Of a stretch of 5,279 nt of DNA, positions 4,355 through 5,279 are shown one piece after another. The stretch lies in the NCBI GenBank assembly GCA_038040325.1, contig JBBPIM010000074.1:1-5279 (forward strand), in the 5' to 3' direction. The DNA is from Mayfieldus profundus (lineage in GTDB: Bacteria > Actinomycetota > Thermoleophilia > Solirubrobacterales > 70-9). The notes beneath the pieces are model-generated. The model did not search any database and was not told where the DNA came from. It saw only the letters and a program-made list of their open reading frames with translations. Position 1 is the stretch's first letter. Each line of letters begins with the position of its first letter. Both the position numbers and the translations under genes were made by a program.

Positions 4355-4930
4355 TTAGGAGTCGTCCCCGTCGCCGGCGTCCTCGCCGGTGCGGGTGATC
4401 ACGATGCGGTCGGGCTCGATGGTGGCGGTCACGGGACGGTGGCCGGCCCAGTGCTCGGCGTAGACGGGGTCGTCCTGGACGGCCGGGTCGAGCCACAGCC
4501 CGTAGCCCTCCTCGCCATGGTCGAAGGTGCCGTCGAGCGCCTTGCGAACCCGGCCGCGGCCGCGGCCGCCACGCCGCCCGCGGCGCCGGCGCTGCGGCTT
4601 GCCGTCGTCGTCGTCGCCGCCGCCCGAGTCGCCCGAGTCCTCGCTGTCGTCGCCGTCCGAGCCGTCGCCGTCGCTCTCGGCCTCCAGGGCAGCGGCCACG
4701 AGCGCCTCGTCCTCGGCCCGCAGGTCCGGCTCCTCCTCGTCGATGCGGGGCCCGAAGAGGTCGCTCTCAGCGCCGGTCTGGTCGGCCGGCGCGAGCTCGT
4801 GCTCGCGTTTGAAGGCCGAGATGTCCTTGACCGAGACGTCGAGCTGGTGGGCGATCCACGCGTCGGTGCGGCCCTGCCGCACCCAGGTGCGGATCTGATT
4901 CAGCTGCGGTTTCAGCGAACGGCGTGCCAA
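4355..4930 (-). CDS. Charge-segregated protein with N-terminal HTH-like segment; function unknown
   Basis: Function unknown. The 191 residues fall into blocks. An N-terminal helical segment (1-45, with GRTDAWIAHQLDVSVKDISAFKREH at 20-44) resembles a small helix-turn-helix. An acidic linker (about 55-110) has 14 Asp/Glu in residues 83-109. A basic Arg/Gly tract (111-130) has 12 Arg/Lys in 20 residues, including RRRRGRR and GRGRGR. A compact C-terminal domain (131-180) contains FDHGEEGYGLWLDPAV and PVTATIEPDRIVITR. An acidic tail ends the protein. The linker is almost certainly disordered. HTH plus RG-rich tract suggests DNA or RNA binding, possibly nucleoid- or RNA-associated; this is inference. 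The TTG start is well supported: an in-frame TAG lies five codons upstream, and the next start would cut into the HTH. There is no Shine-Dalgarno sequence. It is divergent from csrA across 116 bases. Confidence 0.82.
   Translation of the reverse strand: MARRSLKPQLNQIRTWVRQGRTDAWIAHQLDVSVKDISAFKREHELAPADQTGAESDLFGPRIDEEEPDLRAEDEALVAAALEAESDGDGSDGDDSEDSGDSGGGDDDDGKPQRRRRGRRGGRGRGRVRKALDGTFDHGEEGYGLWLDPAVQDDPVYAEHWAGHRPVTATIEPDRIVITRTGEDAGDGDDS
4541..4690. repeat. Low-complexity DNA encoding adjacent basic and acidic tracts
   Basis: Bases 4552-4569 are three exact tandem copies of GGCCGC, encoding part of the GRGRGR run. Bases from about 4601 to 4690 are rich in TCG/GCC triplets, giving the Asp/Ser/Gly run on the minus strand. 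Such tracts expand and contract by slippage, so length may vary between strains. It lies entirely inside the unknown HTH-like gene. Confidence 0.7.
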
Positions 4931-4950
4931 GAGCGCAGGAGACTACCAAC

Positions 4951-4969
4951 GGAGGTCCTTCTGGCCTCC
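4951..4969. promoter_or_regulatory. Hairpin with GGA motif in the shared csrA/HTH-gene leader
   Basis: GGAGG (4951-4955) pairs with CCTCC (4965-4969), with a possible inner CC/GG extension and a one-base bulge. In the minus-strand RNA, 20 bases upstream of the TTG start, the 9-base loop region reads CCAGAAGGA, so an AAGGA is presented at the hairpin. Two further GGA triplets lie just upstream in that RNA (complement of 4967-4969 and 4971-4973). CsrA binds GGA in hairpin loops, so this is a candidate CsrA site. In the plus-strand RNA the loop has no GGA. Confidence 0.4.
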
Positions 4970-5035
4970 CTCCTCGGTGCCGCCGCGACGTGCGCAATAC
5001 TCGGTCCAACTGCAGGCCAAGCCCCAGGCAGGGCG

Positions 5036-5040
5036 AAGGA
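5036..5040 (+). promoter_or_regulatory. Ribosome-binding site of csrA
   Basis: AAGGA, 6 bases before the GTG at 5047, is the only well-spaced Shine-Dalgarno sequence for an intact start in this window. It decides the start in favour of 5047 over the longer open frame from about 4924. It contains a GGA, so CsrA could bind it and repress its own translation, as known for csrA in other bacteria. Confidence 0.75.
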
Positions 5041-5046
5041 AGCGCT

Positions 5047-5277
5047 GTGCTCGTACTCACGCGTAAGGCCACTCAGAGCATCATGATCGGAGACGAGATC
5101 GAGGTCTCGGTCCTAGCCGTCACGGGTGAGAAGGTGCGCATCGGCATCGAGGCCCCGCGCGCCGTGCCGGTCTTCCGCAAGGAGGTCTGGATCGACATCC
5201 AGCGCGACCAGGGCGGCGAGGGAGAGCGCGAGGCAGTGGACGAGGCGCTGGAACGGCTCAAGGGCCAGCCCGAGTAG
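5047..5277 (+). CDS. csrA: CsrA/RsmA-type carbon storage regulator (RNA-binding translational regulator)
   Basis: CsrA is a homodimeric RNA-binding protein that recognises GGA motifs in leaders and controls translation and mRNA stability, often of carbon metabolism and motility genes. The 76-residue sequence shows the full family pattern: MLVLTRKATQSIMIGDEIEV (1-20), VLAVTGEKVRIGIEAPRAVPVFRKEVW (22-48). The RNA-contact residues L4 and R44 of the E. coli protein are both present. A charged helix extends the C-terminus (56-76, EGEREAVDEALERLK), making it longer than the 61-residue E. coli form, as in many Gram-positives. GTG at 5047 is chosen for the MLVLTRK start and the AAGGA at proper spacing. 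In Gram-positives csrA usually travels with fliW and flagellar genes; none is visible here, but the window ends 2 bases after the stop. CsrA is rare in Actinomycetota. Confidence 0.95.
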   Translation: MLVLTRKATQSIMIGDEIEVSVLAVTGEKVRIGIEAPRAVPVFRKEVWIDIQRDQGGEGEREAVDEALERLKGQPE

Positions 5278-5279
5278 CT

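Noticed and set aside
4541..4690. Tandem-repeat tract considered as a CRISPR or regulatory array
   Set aside because: Units are 3-6 bases without spacers and keep the reading frame of the surrounding gene, so they are codon-level low complexity.
4924..5046. N-terminally extended CsrA (117 residues)
   Set aside because: CsrA proteins begin with MLVLTRK; the GTG at 5047 has a well-spaced AAGGA, while the extension is Arg/Pro-rich and unlike the family.
4259..5086. Plus-strand 275-residue frame opposite the HTH-like gene
   Set aside because: Composition (Val/Ala/Gly) is that of a shadow. The minus-strand frame has an HTH-like N-terminus, an in-frame stop just upstream and a sensible C-terminal domain.

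Overview
The window is about 5.3 kb of very GC-rich DNA with GTG and TTG starts, strong G/C at third codon positions and few Shine-Dalgarno sequences. The gene order mazG-eno-ftsB is the classical actinobacterial one (M. tuberculosis carries mazG-lpqU-eno-Rv1024-DUF501-ppx). A CsrA gene is uncommon in Actinomycetota but occurs in motile deep-branching groups. Together these suggest Thermoleophilia/Solirubrobacterales or a relative. This is an inference from the sequence only.

Layout. (1) 1-1684, plus strand: the C-terminal half of MazG, overlapping by 4 bases (GTGA) a complete, catalytically intact enolase. (2) 1685-3664: an accessory block between eno and ftsB. It holds a 29-base sequence copied from inside the DUF899 gene, a possible 87-aa hypothetical protein, a 32-aa single-TM microprotein coupled to it by another GTGA overlap, a minus-strand DUF899 thioredoxin-like protein, and a divergent HxlR-family regulator with an SCP2-like C-terminal domain. 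The DUF899 and HxlR genes share a 72-base AT-richer control region. (3) 3665-4338, plus strand: an FtsB/DivIC-type divisome protein, then an unrecognised 106-aa protein with a possible leaderless promoter. (4) 4355-4930, minus strand: an unusual protein with an N-terminal HTH-like segment, an acidic tract, an Arg/Gly tract and a C-terminal domain. It is divergent from csrA (5047-5277), and their 116-base shared leader contains a hairpin and several GGA motifs.

How the parts relate. MazG (nucleotide sanitation), enolase (glycolysis) and FtsB (division) form a conserved housekeeping backbone. The DUF899/HxlR pair looks like a self-contained redox or stress module inserted into it. The csrA end looks like a post-transcriptional control locus, with a neighbour that could itself be a nucleic-acid-binding protein. 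The most notable points are the 29-base exact repeat, which places sequence complementary to the DUF899 mRNA just after the eno stop codon; the coupled microprotein; the charge-segregated HTH protein; and a GGA-bearing hairpin in that protein's leader beside csrA. I found no CRISPR array, tRNA, rRNA or transposase.
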